DNA of 62,000 bases. It comes from Gnetum montanum (Eukaryota; Streptophyta; Gnetopsida; Gnetales; Gnetaceae). The DNA lies in assembly GCA_015680685.1 (NCBI GenBank), contig MNCI01034785.1, forward strand, positions 533,241 to 595,240. Direction: 5' to 3'. Positions 44,001 through 55,150 of this stretch are shown piece after piece. Below the pieces are notes generated by a model. The model worked only from the letters and a program-made list of their open reading frames with translations. It was not told where the DNA came from and searched no databases. The translations under genes were made by a program, and so were the position numbers. Each line of letters starts with the position of its first letter. Positions within the stretch are counted from its first letter, which is position 1.

Positions 44001-44546
44001 CTACTGCCAAGTTGTAGGAATCAAATCATGTATCCCATCTTCCCTTAGTACTACACAAACATTTCTTGCTCCATCAAAAGAAGCAGTATTGTCAAAATTC
44101 CAAGGTCTTCCCAAAATGAAATCATTACAATTAAGTGGAAAAATATCATAATTTACTTTGTCTTTAAAGGAACCAATCTTGAAGGACAAAATACACTTCT
44201 CATTTACTTCTTGGAAATTATTTTTTGAAAGCCAATGAACTCTATAAGACCTAGGGTGTGGGAATTTTTTCAAGACAAGCTTAGCAATAGTCTTAAAACA
44301 AATTCCATTTTCTTGGGCACCACCAACAATAAAAAAGTGTACCCATTTGCCAGTATCAAGACATCTAGCCCCAATCCTAAAGAGCATCTTCCTCATAGGA
44401 TCTTCATTAACAATCATATTTCTCATGAAAGTGTAAAAATTAATTTCAGTTACAGCTTCTATCATAGCAACATGAGGATCACCTTCATTGGAGGAATCTT
44501 CCTTGTCCATGATTTGGAGTTCTTTGCTTATGGAAACCTTTAGCAT
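44001..44546 (-). pseudogene. protease of gypsy copy 3
   Basis: A 181-codon open stretch holds the protease. It aligns with copy 2: KWVHFFIVGGAQENGICFKT, where the catalytic Asp is Val, and NCNDFILGRPWNFDNTASFD, matching the conserved ILGRPW. It ends with REDGIHDLIP. The frame is the longest in this element despite the dead active site. Confidence 0.8.
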
Positions 44547-45204
44547 TTTTCATTTCCATTTCTTGTGTCCCATCTCACCATAATTAAAGCATTGAATTTT
44601 GGAAGCATATTCATTTCCTTACTCTTTTCTTTACTTTTGTTTTCTTTTTTTTTTAGCAATATTTCTTGGAATTTTAACCTTTCTTAGACATCTCTTGCTT
44701 TTCATTTATGTCTTCTTTGGCATTTCAGTTCTCCTTAGCTTCCTTCTCATCCCTAGAAGCTTTGGAGTTCTTATCCTTAGATGATTTGGAACTTCTATTA
44801 AATCTTTGATATTTCTTCTTAACTTTAAGAGCTAATTCAAAAGCCTTATCCATTGTTTAGGGATTATAAATTGTTAACTCTTGTTGATATTCCCTCTTTA
44901 ATTCTTCTTAGAAATTAGATTCTTGCTCATACTCATCATAATAAACTTTTGCAAATTGGAAGGTTTTGCATAAATCCATGTAGAAGTCTTTAACACTCTT
45001 ATTGCCTTACCTTAAATATTTCAATTTTTGGATTTCCCCTTATCCAAGATGAGTCATTTCAAATTTTTATTTGTGCATGAACTACATTAAGGATCAAACT
45101 ATCATAAGAGCTTCATTACTTACAAGGTAAGCATGGCTTTCATTCTTCCACCAAATATGTGTCATACCCTTAAGTTTGGTCTTAGCATATATACTTTTTG
45201 ATGG
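44547..45204 (-). pseudogene. partial gag of gypsy copy 3
   Basis: The minus strand carries GNKSVKDFYMDLCKTFQFAK and VYYDEYEQESNF near 45015-44910, then ELALKVKKKYQRFNRSS and a Lys-rich segment. The zinc knuckle (44593-44547) reads CFNYGEMGHKKWK and then a stop, so the second Cys is Tyr and the fourth is a stop codon. The N-terminal half is missing, cut at 45204. Confidence 0.75.
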
Positions 45205-46806
45205 TGTTGTAACCAAAAACCTTGATCACTAAAAGAAAACCAAAGATTCTTGATGCAGTAGTTTCCCAACCTCAAATCCCCAAGGCCTCCACAATAAAAA
45301 TGGAATTCAAGATGCCTTATCTAGTCTAGTAGATCAACCAAGGACTTATGAGATGCAAACTATCAGAATATAAACAAATCTGACTAATGTACAAATGATA
45401 AAATTTATTTTTTGAACAAAAAACTTAAAACTTAAAACTTTATTGAGGAATAATAAAGAATAAGTTACAAAAATTTGTACAAATGGTGCTTAGATGAGCA
45501 AAAAATGGGGTTTACTTATGCAAGAGTTCAAAGCCCATTGAATCCAATGTGATCTGCTCCACAATCTGGGTGCTAAGCCACTCCTGATGCTATCAATCCT
45601 TTCTTCATTGTTGCAACCTCAAATCTACAATTTGGGTCACTTAAGGCTCCAAGACTTCCACATTGGGGTTCAAGAGAGAGCAAGTATGAGAACTTGCAAG
45701 AGCTCTTAAGTTCTTGAAAATTCCCCAAGTGAGGAATTGTTAAAAATTGTATGTATGCAAATTTCTTGATAATGCTTCCCTTACTCAAAATTTTGGAACT
45801 ACCAAAGTGCTTGTGTGCCAAAATTTTTTGAACAAAATTGCTAAAAATTCCATAAAAAAATTTCTAAACATATAAATTGTGTTGGAGGCTAGTTTTTATA
45901 GGTTCTTTGGGTCATGAATGGGGGTGAAAATTGGCTATTATTTTGCTGAAAATTGGCTATGAAATGGCTACAGATTTTTCTAAAAAATGGCTACAAATTT
46001 CTTGCCAATTTGCTACGAATTTTAGGTGAGGTGGATGCCCAAATTTGAGGAGTTACCATACATAGTAAGTGCTTCCCTCATGGCCATTCCATTTACTATA
46101 AATAGTAACAAGGGCACACCTTCCACACTAGAGATGAATCTTCTATGCTAGGCTCTTCACCATGCTTTTTGAAGTAGCTAGTCAACATTGAAGTGCATGA
46201 AGTGATGAAATTTTGCTTTTATGGCTTCCACACTAGGGGATTGGATTTTCCAGGCTAGGTGAAAATTTTCACATTAAGGGTGAAACATTTCTAGGATGTG
46301 CATGTGGTCTCCACATTAAAGAAGGAAAGTTTCCAAAACCTCCCATCCTTCAACACTAGGGGTAGGTGAAATATACCCCCCTACATATGTTTCTAGCATA
46401 AAAAATGTATACTCCTCACCCATGCACCGCCAACCCCCCACCCTTCAACACTAGGGGTAGGTGAGATCTACCCACCTACATATGTTTCTAGCATAAAAAA
46501 TGTATACTATCCACCCACCCACNTCCTTCACAAAACCCATCAATTTTCCTTTTCTGCCATTTCAAAAGGCATTTTGACCCCCTCCTCCTAGCCCAAATAT
46601 AAACATTAGGTGACTTTTTTTCACTTGGGAAATCAGGCTTTGACCACTTATAAAGCATTTTTTAATCCCAAAAGTATAAATTATGTGAAATTTCCCACTG
46701 TGGGTTACAATTTTCACATTTACAATGAAGTTTTTCCTTAGGTTTCATGGGGTGAAAGCTACATGGTAAAGATTAGCTATAACATGCAAATTTTTGTGGT
46801 GTTTCA
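45205..46806 (-). repeat. 3' LTR of element C
   Basis: On the minus strand it runs from TGAAACACC (46806) to GGTTACAACA (45205), about 1600 bp, TG...CA. It aligns at both ends with the element B LTR. A 95-bp unit starting caacactaggggtagg is duplicated (46351 and 46446). Several ttccacactagggg-type motifs of the internal satellite also occur here (46130, 46231, 46352). A single N is at 46523. Confidence 0.8.
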
Positions 46807-46820
46807 ATGGCCCCTCTTTG
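46807..46820 (-). other. polypurine tract of element C
   Basis: The minus strand reads CAAAGAGGGGCCAT directly before the LTR start TGAAACACC. It is a typical plus-strand primer. Confidence 0.7.
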
Positions 46821-46939
46821 TTGGTGCCTAGAGGATCAACCCAAGAGGTACCAACAAAGAATACAAAACATCACTACATATTATAATGCTACAATACATA
46901 TAGATCACAAGAGAATTAGGCTATCTAGGTCATCAAAGT

Positions 46940-47026
46940 TGCTAGTTTAAGGTCATGGTGGGGCATGGTACCATTTTAAGGCCCTGGCAGGTTGTGTTTC
47001 CAATTTAAGGTTGTAGTGGACCGTTG
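46940..47026. repeat. 29-bp tandem repeat, 3' border of element C
   Basis: Three tttaaggtcatggtgg-type units start near 46946, 46974 and 47003. They lie between the integrase end and the PPT. Confidence 0.7.
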
Positions 47027-47049
47027 AAAGTAGGATCACTTCTTGACAA

Positions 47050-48440
47050 TTGTCAACTACATGCAGTATGGCTTTAGATAGGAATGATTGAAGAAATTAG
47101 CTAGCTCATTCCCATCCATGTTGGCTATTCTAAATTCTTTGTTCCCATAGGATCTAATGACAAGGAACCCTTCCTAGTTAGCTAAGAACTTGTCAACATG
47201 CTCATGAATGACCTTGAGGACTAGGTCCCCCTCCTTGATCTTGAACATAATCAAGTCATGGTGATGTTGTTACTTTTTCCTCTCTTGATAGTGCTCAATG
47301 TGAGAAAGTGCTTGCATATGTTTCTCCTCCACTGAATCTAGTGCTACCATCTACAACTCCTTTCTTTGCTCATCATTGATGAAGTTGGTCAAAGCTACTC
47401 AAAGTGATGGCACTTGTAATTCAAGAGGTAAACCGACTTTAGAAACATAAACAAGGCTATAAGGGGTTATGTTATTTTCCATGAAATAGGTTGTTCCATA
47501 TGCCCATAGTGCATGGACAAGCTACTCATGCCACTTTCGGTTGTTGTTGTTGTTGAGCATCTTCTTAAGCAAGTTGATGATGGCCTTGTTACTTACTTTT
47601 GCCTATCCATTGGCCTAGGGGTAGTAAGGTGATGAGAAAGAATGCTTAATGCCTAGGTTGTGATAGAAATCCTTGATTTCCTAGCTACTAAATTAAGGCC
47701 CATTTTCTATAACTATGGTCATGGGTATGCCAAAATGAGCTATAATGTTATCTAGGATAAATTTGCAAACTTGTTCAGTTGTGGTCTTCCTAAGGGGAAT
47801 AGCCTCAATCCACTTGGTAAAGTATTTGGTTTCAATGATGATGAAGCTATACCCTATAGATGACTTAGGCATTATAGGGTCAACAATGTCCAACCCTCAT
47901 CTTTGAAATGGCCATGTTATCTAGGTTATATGTAAATTAGTTGGTGATACATGTATTAGGTTGCTATGTCATTGGCATGTGTCACATCACTTAACCTTTT
48001 TCAAGTAATCATTCTCCATATGGGGCCAATATTAACCTAACCATCTAATCTTAGTGGTCATGACTCTAGGTCCTATATGTCCTCCACAAAAACCCTCATG
48101 AGCCTCCTCTAGGACTATTCTAGCTTCAATTTTACCTAAGCACTTTAGAAGTATGCCATCATAGGATCGTCAACATAATGCATTATCACCTATGATGATA
48201 TACTGCTTCGATTACTTATGTATGGCATCCTTCTAAGTAGTATTCAAGCCTTGTGAGAATTCACCATGCATAAGGTAAATTTTGATATCATCATACAACT
48301 CCTTGGGAGGAATAATATGAACAATGACCACAAAGGTATCCCCAATGTTCTATGTGATGGGAGTAGCGCAATCCATAATTAAGCTGAGCAACTTGCTACA
48401 CACATCTAGCATCATACTAAGGGCTAATGTTATAATTTCA
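47050..48440 (-). pseudogene. integrase of element C
   Basis: The zinc region near 48115-47985 reads EAHEGFCGGHIGPRVMTTKI and then YWPHMENDYLKKVK, stop, CDTCQ, with His, His and CX2C all present. The core (47893-47693) has GLDIVDPIMPKSSIGYSF with the first Asp, FTKWIEAIPLRKTT and HFGIPMTIVIENGP. At the second catalytic site Asp is Glu (I-E-N-G), and near 47615 the third reads Lys (NG, stop, AKVSNKA). The C-terminal part LSHIEHYQERKK and FKIKEGDLVLKVIHEHVDKF is near 47300-47200. The wording matches Tat-lineage integrases. Confidence 0.85.
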
Positions 48441-48850
48441 TTAGCTATGAAATTTTCATTTTTGGTTATGTTTTGTACATCAACATCTATGAATTATTGT
48501 AATAAGTGCTTTTCTAAATCATAGTAAGGTTGTAAGTGCTTAGCTTTACATGCATAGACTTTGGTTACTTAGTTAACCACGAGTTTTGAATTGCCTTTGA
48601 TGGATAGGCATCTAATTCCTAGGTTATGAGCTACCATCATCCCTCTAATTAAACCCTCATATTCTACTATGTTATTGATATGTGAAAACCAAAAACAAAA
48701 GGCAAAGGAATGGATTTCACTAGATGGGAATGTTACAATGGTAACAACACTAGCCCAATGGGTGGTTGAAGCTTCATCGAAGTTCATGACTAGCTCATAA
48801 CCTTTAGGCACTTGGCTAACTATGTTAATGTGTTCATCAGGGAACTCAAG
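48440..48850 (-). pseudogene. archaeal-type RNase H (aRNH) of element C
   Basis: The open stretch 48811-48569 starts MPKGYELVMNFDEASTTHWA (first acidic residue in N-F-D) and contains INNIVEYEGLIRGMMVAHNL and CLSIKGNSKLVVN, with the conserved N-x-x-E-Y-E-x-L and the G-N/D-S-x-L-V motifs. The third acidic position is Asn. Carrying a second, archaeal-like RNase H after the normal one is a known mark of the Tat lineage, which supports the assignment. Confidence 0.8.
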
Positions 48851-48879
48851 ATCTATGGCTACTTTGTCATCAATAGGTA

Positions 48880-50190
48880 AAACTATGAGTTTTATGGCTA
48901 TAACTTAACCTTTTGTTGAGGATTGAGAGACATAATGGAGGTCAAACTCTATGATTATGTCTTTCCATCAGGTTATACAACTACTTTTGTAGATGTTGGT
49001 TGTTATGGCTCTAAGTATGTTGTCCTTGCAAATTATGGTGACTTGGCTTCTGAAGAGGTAGTGTCTCCATTTCTTTAAAGAGAAGACTAGTGCTAGACAA
49101 TACTTCTCCACTTCAATGTATCAGGTCTTGTGGGCTACTAACACATGGATAAGGTAGTATATAGGTATTTCTACTCTATCATCATGCTTTTGATAGAGTA
49201 GAGAGGCAAAAAATGTATTAAATATGGTGATATAAATGTAAATGGTTTACCCTCGTATAGAGGATAGACTATGTGCAGCTATGTCAACTCTTCCTTAAGA
49301 TTTTCAAAGGCCTCTTGGCATTGAGTCATCCACTCATAGTGAACTCCTTTCTTAAGAAAGTGTTACATGGGCTATAAATTATTCATAACCCTAGTGATAA
49401 ATCTATGAATAAATTGTAACCTACCTTGTAATCCCTAAAGCTCTTTAAGGTTGGTAGGTGCTACTAATTTGGATATGGCCTTAACCTTATCAGGGTCTAC
49501 ACGTATCCCTACTTTAGAGACTACAAAGCCAAGCATCTTACCAATCTTGACACTGAAGACACACTTATTAGGATTAAGCCTAAGCTCATATTTAAGGCAT
49601 CATTTAAGCACAAGATCTAGGTCATTAGCATGACCATAAGCTATTTGAAACTTCACAACTATGTCATCTATGTAATCATTAAGCAAACCTAACATGTAAT
49701 CACTAAGATATAGGTCATGGCTCTTTAGTATTCTACTGTGAACTTGTTAAGGCCAAAGAGTATCATGGTATTACAAAAAGTACCTAATGGAATCATAAAG
49801 GTCATGCTAAGTTGGTGCTCTAAGTTGATCCTAATTTGGTTATATCTCAAGAATCCATCCATAAAGAACAACAAGGCATGTCTGACTATAGTATCGATAA
49901 GTTGACCAATACTAGGTAAAGGAAATTCATCCTTGATGGTTACTTTATTTACATTCAAAAATCAATGCAAATACAGATAGTCCAATTTTTCTTAGGTACT
50001 ACCACTATGTTGGATACCCATTCTTCATAATCAAAAATGCTAATAAAACCTTCTTAGTAGAGCTTTGAGATTTCATTATGAACTACCAAGGCCAAATAAA
50101 GTCTAATCTTGCACACTTTTTACATAACTAGTCTAATGATAGGATTCAATATAATGTTGTGCTAGACTAGACATGGGTCTAGGCCTAGCA
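48880..50190 (-). pseudogene. reverse transcriptase and RNase H of element C
   Basis: RT pieces: 49958-49725 reads NVNKVTIKDEFPLPSIGQLI, LLFFMDGFLRYNQIRI and IPLGTFCNTMILFGLN. Past a rearrangement, YIDDIVVKF near 49670-49640 is an intact catalytic motif. RLGIRVDPNKVKAIS and KELQGLQGRLQFIHRFI follow near 49520-49400, the Tat-type connection. RNase H runs to about 48900 with YIEVEKYCLALVFSLKKWRH near 49120-49060. Frameshifts and stops are abundant. Confidence 0.82.
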
Positions 50191-50520
50191 TATCTTCATA
50201 TGACTAGGAAAATTCCTGACTTTGATGATGTCTTGAGTACATTGAAACTCCAATAAGGAACTTAGGTTAAGGATTTTCTCCTCACCACTATGTGTTGTGA
50301 CAAGAACCTCAACTAGAGAGTCTTCGGTTATGTCTCTTACTTCTAAGTCAAGGGTTTTGCCTATATTTTTATGCCATTCTAGAGATTTCTCTATTGAGGC
50401 TATGTGGTCTATAAGACTCTCAAGCTCAAGATCTAGGTAATCGAAGTCAATACACCATTTAATATCACCATGAGGTCCATGTAGACACAAAGACAAACTG
50501 ATTTTCTCCCAAGTACTCAT
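50190..50520 (-). pseudogene. RT N-terminal extension of element C
   Basis: A 111-codon open stretch begins MSTWEKISLSLCLHGPHGD and includes LDLEVRDITEDSLVEVLVTT and LNLSSLLEFQCTQDIIKVRN. Downstream residues KICLGLDP-like fit the short D-x-P-G-L-D-P segment that precedes RT in Tat elements. The start codon of the ORF need not be a real start. Confidence 0.55.
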
Positions 50521-50752
50521 ACTTTGATCCTACATGTTAACAAAAATCATATTAAGTGGCACCTACATAAAAAAATAAATAATGTTAAAATACTATAAAC
50601 TTATGAAAATCTAATGGAATTAAGGCCCTTCAAGATTGTCAGTGAGATAAGGCCAATTCGAAAAACTGTAATAGAGGAAAATAAAGATTACATAAAGGTC
50701 AAACAAGAGGAAGTATAAGGCTACAAATGGTTAATAAATGCCACCATCTAAC

Positions 50753-50838
50753 CAATTTTGGGCCTTAGTGGGCCATGATGCTGGTTTATAGTCTTGGTGA
50801 ACTATGATGCCAATTTAAGGCCTTAGTAGGCCATGGTC
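50753..50838. repeat. 29-bp tandem repeat, border between RT module and satellite
   Basis: Three units of the ttttgggccttagtgggccatgatg type start near 50756, 50785 and 50814, at 29-base spacing. From 50839 to 51180 I see only AT-rich sequence. Confidence 0.8.
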
Positions 50839-51179
50839 ATATGCTGTCAAACGATGGTCAGGGAAGGTCAAACCCCACTATTTAATACCATTTAAAAGCC
50901 AAGAAAAGGCAATTAGAGTTGTAATAAAAAAATGAACATATAAGGCTGTATAAAGGTCATAGAAGGATAACAAGGTCAACAAGGCAGCATAAGTCCAAAA
51001 ACAAGCCACAATATTATGTAATAAGGAAAAAATCAAGCAAAATAGGCTATATATGATAGAATTTGGATAATGATTGGGTTTTACCAATTTGATACCTTAG
51101 TGGGCCATATTTTGAGGCTACAAGGCTATTAGGTAAGTTTAGGCATCAATTAGGGTTATTTTTGGGCTATTTGCACCTA

Positions 51180-54100
51180 AAAATCAAGTGTTTTGAGGCT
51201 TCCACGCTAGGCTCAACATGGAAGTAGGGACCCTTAGTGTGTAAACTAAGGAAAATAGGTTTTGGGGTGTTAAAATGTCCAAAATTAAGGTTCCAAGACC
51301 TTCCCAAGGTAGCACAAGATCATATCCCTCAAAATTAAGCACTTTGAAGGTCTGTAAGACTAAAAAGTAGGTTCTGAAGTCTTTCCCCCTTGTTTCTATG
51401 CTAACTAATGTGGAAAAGAGGGTATTTATAATGAAGAAATAAAATCAAAGAAAAAATAAGGTTAAAATGATCAAACAAGTAGCTAGAGTCTAGATCTAGA
51501 ACTTGTGCATCTCCTGGCTTTGTTCCATGGAAATTTGAGGTCATTTTAAATGCTAATAGGTGTTGAAATGGCTTTAGCTTCTTTATCCTGATTGGAAATA
51601 GTATTCTCAATGTGGAAAAATAAGGTACATTTTTTATGGATTCAAAGTGATTTAGGGGAACTTTGACTAGGTTTCTAGACCCATAGGGTTGTAGACTTCA
51701 ATTATGCTATTTTATGGCTGAATTTGGGCCCATTTGGAGGCTGTTTAAGGGCACTTAAGGCCTTCCCTCATATTTCCATGCTAGGGGAGTTACTCAAACA
51801 TGCAAGAATGGGGAGAATGGATTCTAGATGTTGAAATGAGATTAGATAAGAAAAATATTAAGGCTATGAGATCCTCAACTTCTCCAGCATAGATCTTTGG
51901 CTTCTAAGAGTGCCACCATGCCTCCAAAAGTGGAAAAGCAACTCCCCACCTACTGACCCCCCTCCCCCTCCCTTATTTCTATGTTGGGGGAGTTACTCCA
52001 ACATGGAAGAAGTAAGAGTCCTAGATCTAGGCCAATTTTCATCATAATCGACCATGCATATTACCTTTCGAAGCTACCAAGGTCAAAGGCTATGGATCCA
52101 TCTCAAATTTTAGCAGTTTTGGGAATTCCTAAGTGGTTTTTTAGCTTTCCCCCCTTTTTCCATGTTGGGAAGGAATACCTTAAAGTGGAAAATAATGAGG
52201 AATGGATTTTTGTCCATCTAGGATTATTTTTTTAAAGTATAAGGGCTCCAACAACTACTACCAAGGTTCTAGAGTGTATGAAAGGTCATTTAATGTCATT
52301 CTAAGGTGTTTAGGAATTTCAAAAAAGTCCCCCTTTGAGTTCCTACACTAGGGATACTATCCTTAGCATGGAAAAAGGTATCCCTAGCATGGAATAACCA
52401 TTCAACTTATATCTAGACCAATTTTGACCTCAATTGATTACGCATGTTAGCCTATGGTGCTACCAGGGTCAAGGACTAGGGTTTGGTATTAAATTTTGGG
52501 CATTTCTAAGAATTTTTTGAACTTCCTTATTTTTTCCATGCTGAGATTGGGATGCTCAGCATGGAAAACTAGGGGGAATCAATTTTTTATCTTCTAACAT
52601 TAGTTTCTTAAAGTTTGAAAGTTCCAAACAATGCTAATAGGGTCCTAGAGCATATGTAAGATTAGTTAATGTTGTTTTGAGGTAGTAATGGACCCCAAAT
52701 GGATCTACACCTTAATATCCACATTTTGCAACATGGAGGGGAAATTCCTAGCATGGAGACATCATAAAACTTAGATCTAGCCTAGTTTTGACTTCAATAA
52801 ATCATGCATGTCAACCTTTGAGGTTGCTAGGGTTGAAGACTAAAGTTTGGAGTCAAAATTGGTCATTTTATTGGTTTTCCAAGTGATTTTTGAGCTTTTC
52901 CCTCTTTTTCCACACTAGGGATAGTATTCCCAGCCTATAAAATTGGGGATAAATATATTTTCATGCTTTTTCATCATTTTTGATCATGCATGTAAGTTCT
53001 TCAGGTTGCTAGTGGCAATGGTTAATGCCTGGTGTTAAAATTTTGTTGTTTTGAAGGTTGATGAGTGGTTTTTAGGCTTCCTCCTCTTTTTCTACATTGG
53101 AGCTTCCATGATCAATGTAAAAAATTGGGGGAAAGCTTTTTGATCATTTTTTGTTGCTTTCAGTTATGCATGTAGGCTTCCAAGGTTGCGGGTGTCGACA
53201 GCTACTACTTGATGTCAAAATATGGTTGTTTCAAGGGTCACTAGGCATTTTTTGGGATTTCCCCCCTTTTTTCACACTAGATCTTTCATGGTCAATGTGG
53301 AAAATTGGAGGGGAAATTTTTTAGTCATTTTTTATCACTTCTGGACATCCATGTAGGCTCCTACGGTTACTAGTGTCGACTATTGCTACTTGATGTCAAA
53401 TTTTGGTTCTTTCAAAGGTCATTAGAATTTTTTTGGCCTTATTTAATTTTTCCACACTAGGGCTTCCATGCTTAATGTGGAAAATTATGGGGAAACCTTT
53501 TTGATCACTTTCAGTCATGCATGTAGGCTTCTACAATTGCTAGTATCAACTGCTAACATATCATGTCAAAATTTGCCTATTTCAAGGGTCATTAGGTAAA
53601 TTTTAAGCTTTCCCACTCCTCCCTCTCCCCCTCCCCCCTAAATAACCCNNNNNNNNNNNNNNNNNNNNNNNNNNNNNNNNNNNNNNNNNNNNNNNNNNNN
53701 NNNNNNNNNNNNNNNNNNNNNNNNNNNNNNNNNNNNNNNNNNNNNNNNNNNNNNNNNNNNNNNNNNNNNNNNNNNNNNNNNNNNCCCCCCCCCCAAAAAA
53801 CCCCCCCCGCCCCCCCCCCCCCCCCTGCCCCCCACCCAAAACATTTCTCCATGCTCAACATCAAAACTTGTGGGGGAAAGGTTTTTTAGCTCTTTATGGT
53901 TAATTTGGCTATGCATGAGTGTCCACAAGGTCGCTACTATTGGCCATTAGTGTCTAAGGTCAAGATCTTGTAATTTTTGAGTCTATGTGGGGGCTTTCAA
54001 GCTTACCCTCTTTCTTCCACACTGAGGGTGGAAGGCTTAGCAAGGAAGAGATCTTCCTTAATAAACAATGTTAAATCTAGGCCAAATCAACATATGATCG

Positions 54101-55150
54101 ACCATGCAAGTCAACCTCCAAGGTTGTCAATGTTGATATTCAATGTTGGGTGTCAAGATTTGATAATTTGGAGGCTTCTAAGTGCTTCATGAAATCTCCT
54201 CCCCTTATCTCCACACTGGGAATGGTGACCCTAGTGTGGATTAGAGGGAATGATAGTTTTATTCCATTTTAACCACTTTTCATGCTTTCAGAAGCACTAA
54301 GGGGTTCTAGTAGGGTCTAGGATTCATTGGGCATCAAGAAATGGTTATTAGGTCATCAATTCAGGTCATTCTTTACTTCCCACCATTAATCCACACTGAG
54401 TGTGAGAGGCTCAGTATGGAAGAACCCTTCCCCACTACGGAAAACACCAAATCCTAGATTTCAACTAGTTTTGACTAGGTCTAGTGAGATTCCAAGGTTG
54501 CTAAAGATGCTTGGAGGAATTTTGGGTGATGTGGGACCAATTTTGTGATCAAAAGTATGCTATATGAGTGTTGGGAGGTAATATTGAGTGTTACTCCCCT
54601 TCTTTCATGTTGGGCACTACTACCCCAATGTGGAAATCCATAGTGTTTAGCCTCACTCATGTCTTATCCACTTTTGAAGACTCAAAGTTGAAGAAGGGAG
54701 GTTTAGGTTACCAAAAATAGATAAATATTGGTAATATTAATGAATTTATAAAATAATATTCTTGTTTCTATTCTTGGCATGGTATTCCTAACATGGATGC
54801 ATGGGATTAAGGTTGCAATAATGTTTTAAGTGTGAAAATTGGCAAAAATCGTAGTGTTCATGCAAGTTTTGGTTAAGAATGAAGGCACAAGGTGGAGCCC
54901 ACAATCCAAAATTTTAAAATTTTGAAAAATTAAGTTGTTTCCCATCCAAAAATAATATAAATTATAATTTCCCCTCTTGTACTTTAGTGCACTTTTAGTT
55001 ATGGTGCACTGAATTGACAGCTCAAGTTTCAAGCTATGCATTTAGGTTTTAGATGATTTTTATATATCAAATTTTGCAAGTTTTCATTACAATTTTCATT
55101 CTACATTAATAGTGCATTAAATGAGATCTCTATTAGAGTTCTTGTGGTAG
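51180..55150. repeat. ~190-bp satellite array with palindromic core (element C)
   Basis: Around 20 units are visible. Each has tttttccacactaggg on one side and a complementary tagtgtgga or catggaaaa on the other, 15-30 bases apart, so each can form an imperfect hairpin. Units lie near 51200, 51400, 51605, 51785, 51985, 52170, 52360, 52550, 52735, 52925, 53105, 53290, 53475, then after the gap 54030, 54220, 54405, 54610 and 54785. Spacing is 175-205 bases. The spacers in the 52900-53550 units are also similar (catgcatgtaggct, gatgtcaaaa). Open frames here are chance. Confidence 0.85.
53649..53784. other. assembly gap
   Basis: There are 136 N, flanked on the right by long C runs (53785-53832), which look like low-quality sequence. 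The glycine-rich minus-strand frames across it are artefacts. Confidence 0.98.

Larger units (their letters stand above)
40245..45204 (-). mobile_element. Ty3/gypsy copy 3 (minus strand), gag interrupted by element C
   Basis: In the minus orientation there is partial gag (45204-44560), protease, RT, RNase H, integrase, chromodomain-like tail (41338-41078), PPT and 3' LTR (41038 to about 40245). It belongs to the same broad family as copies 1 and 2 but is more diverged. Gag similarity to copy 2 starts abruptly at 45204 (YAKTKLKGMTHIWWKNE versus IAKSKLEGMDSTWWEKE), exactly where the LTR of element C begins. Confidence 0.85.

Noticed and set aside
43903-44543. Plus-strand open frames opposite gypsy copy 3 protease
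   Set aside because: The minus strand has clear protease motifs, so the plus-strand frames are shadows.
53592-53928. Glycine-rich minus-strand open frames across the N gap
   Set aside because: They arise from C homopolymer runs and N bases beside an assembly gap; no real protein is supported.
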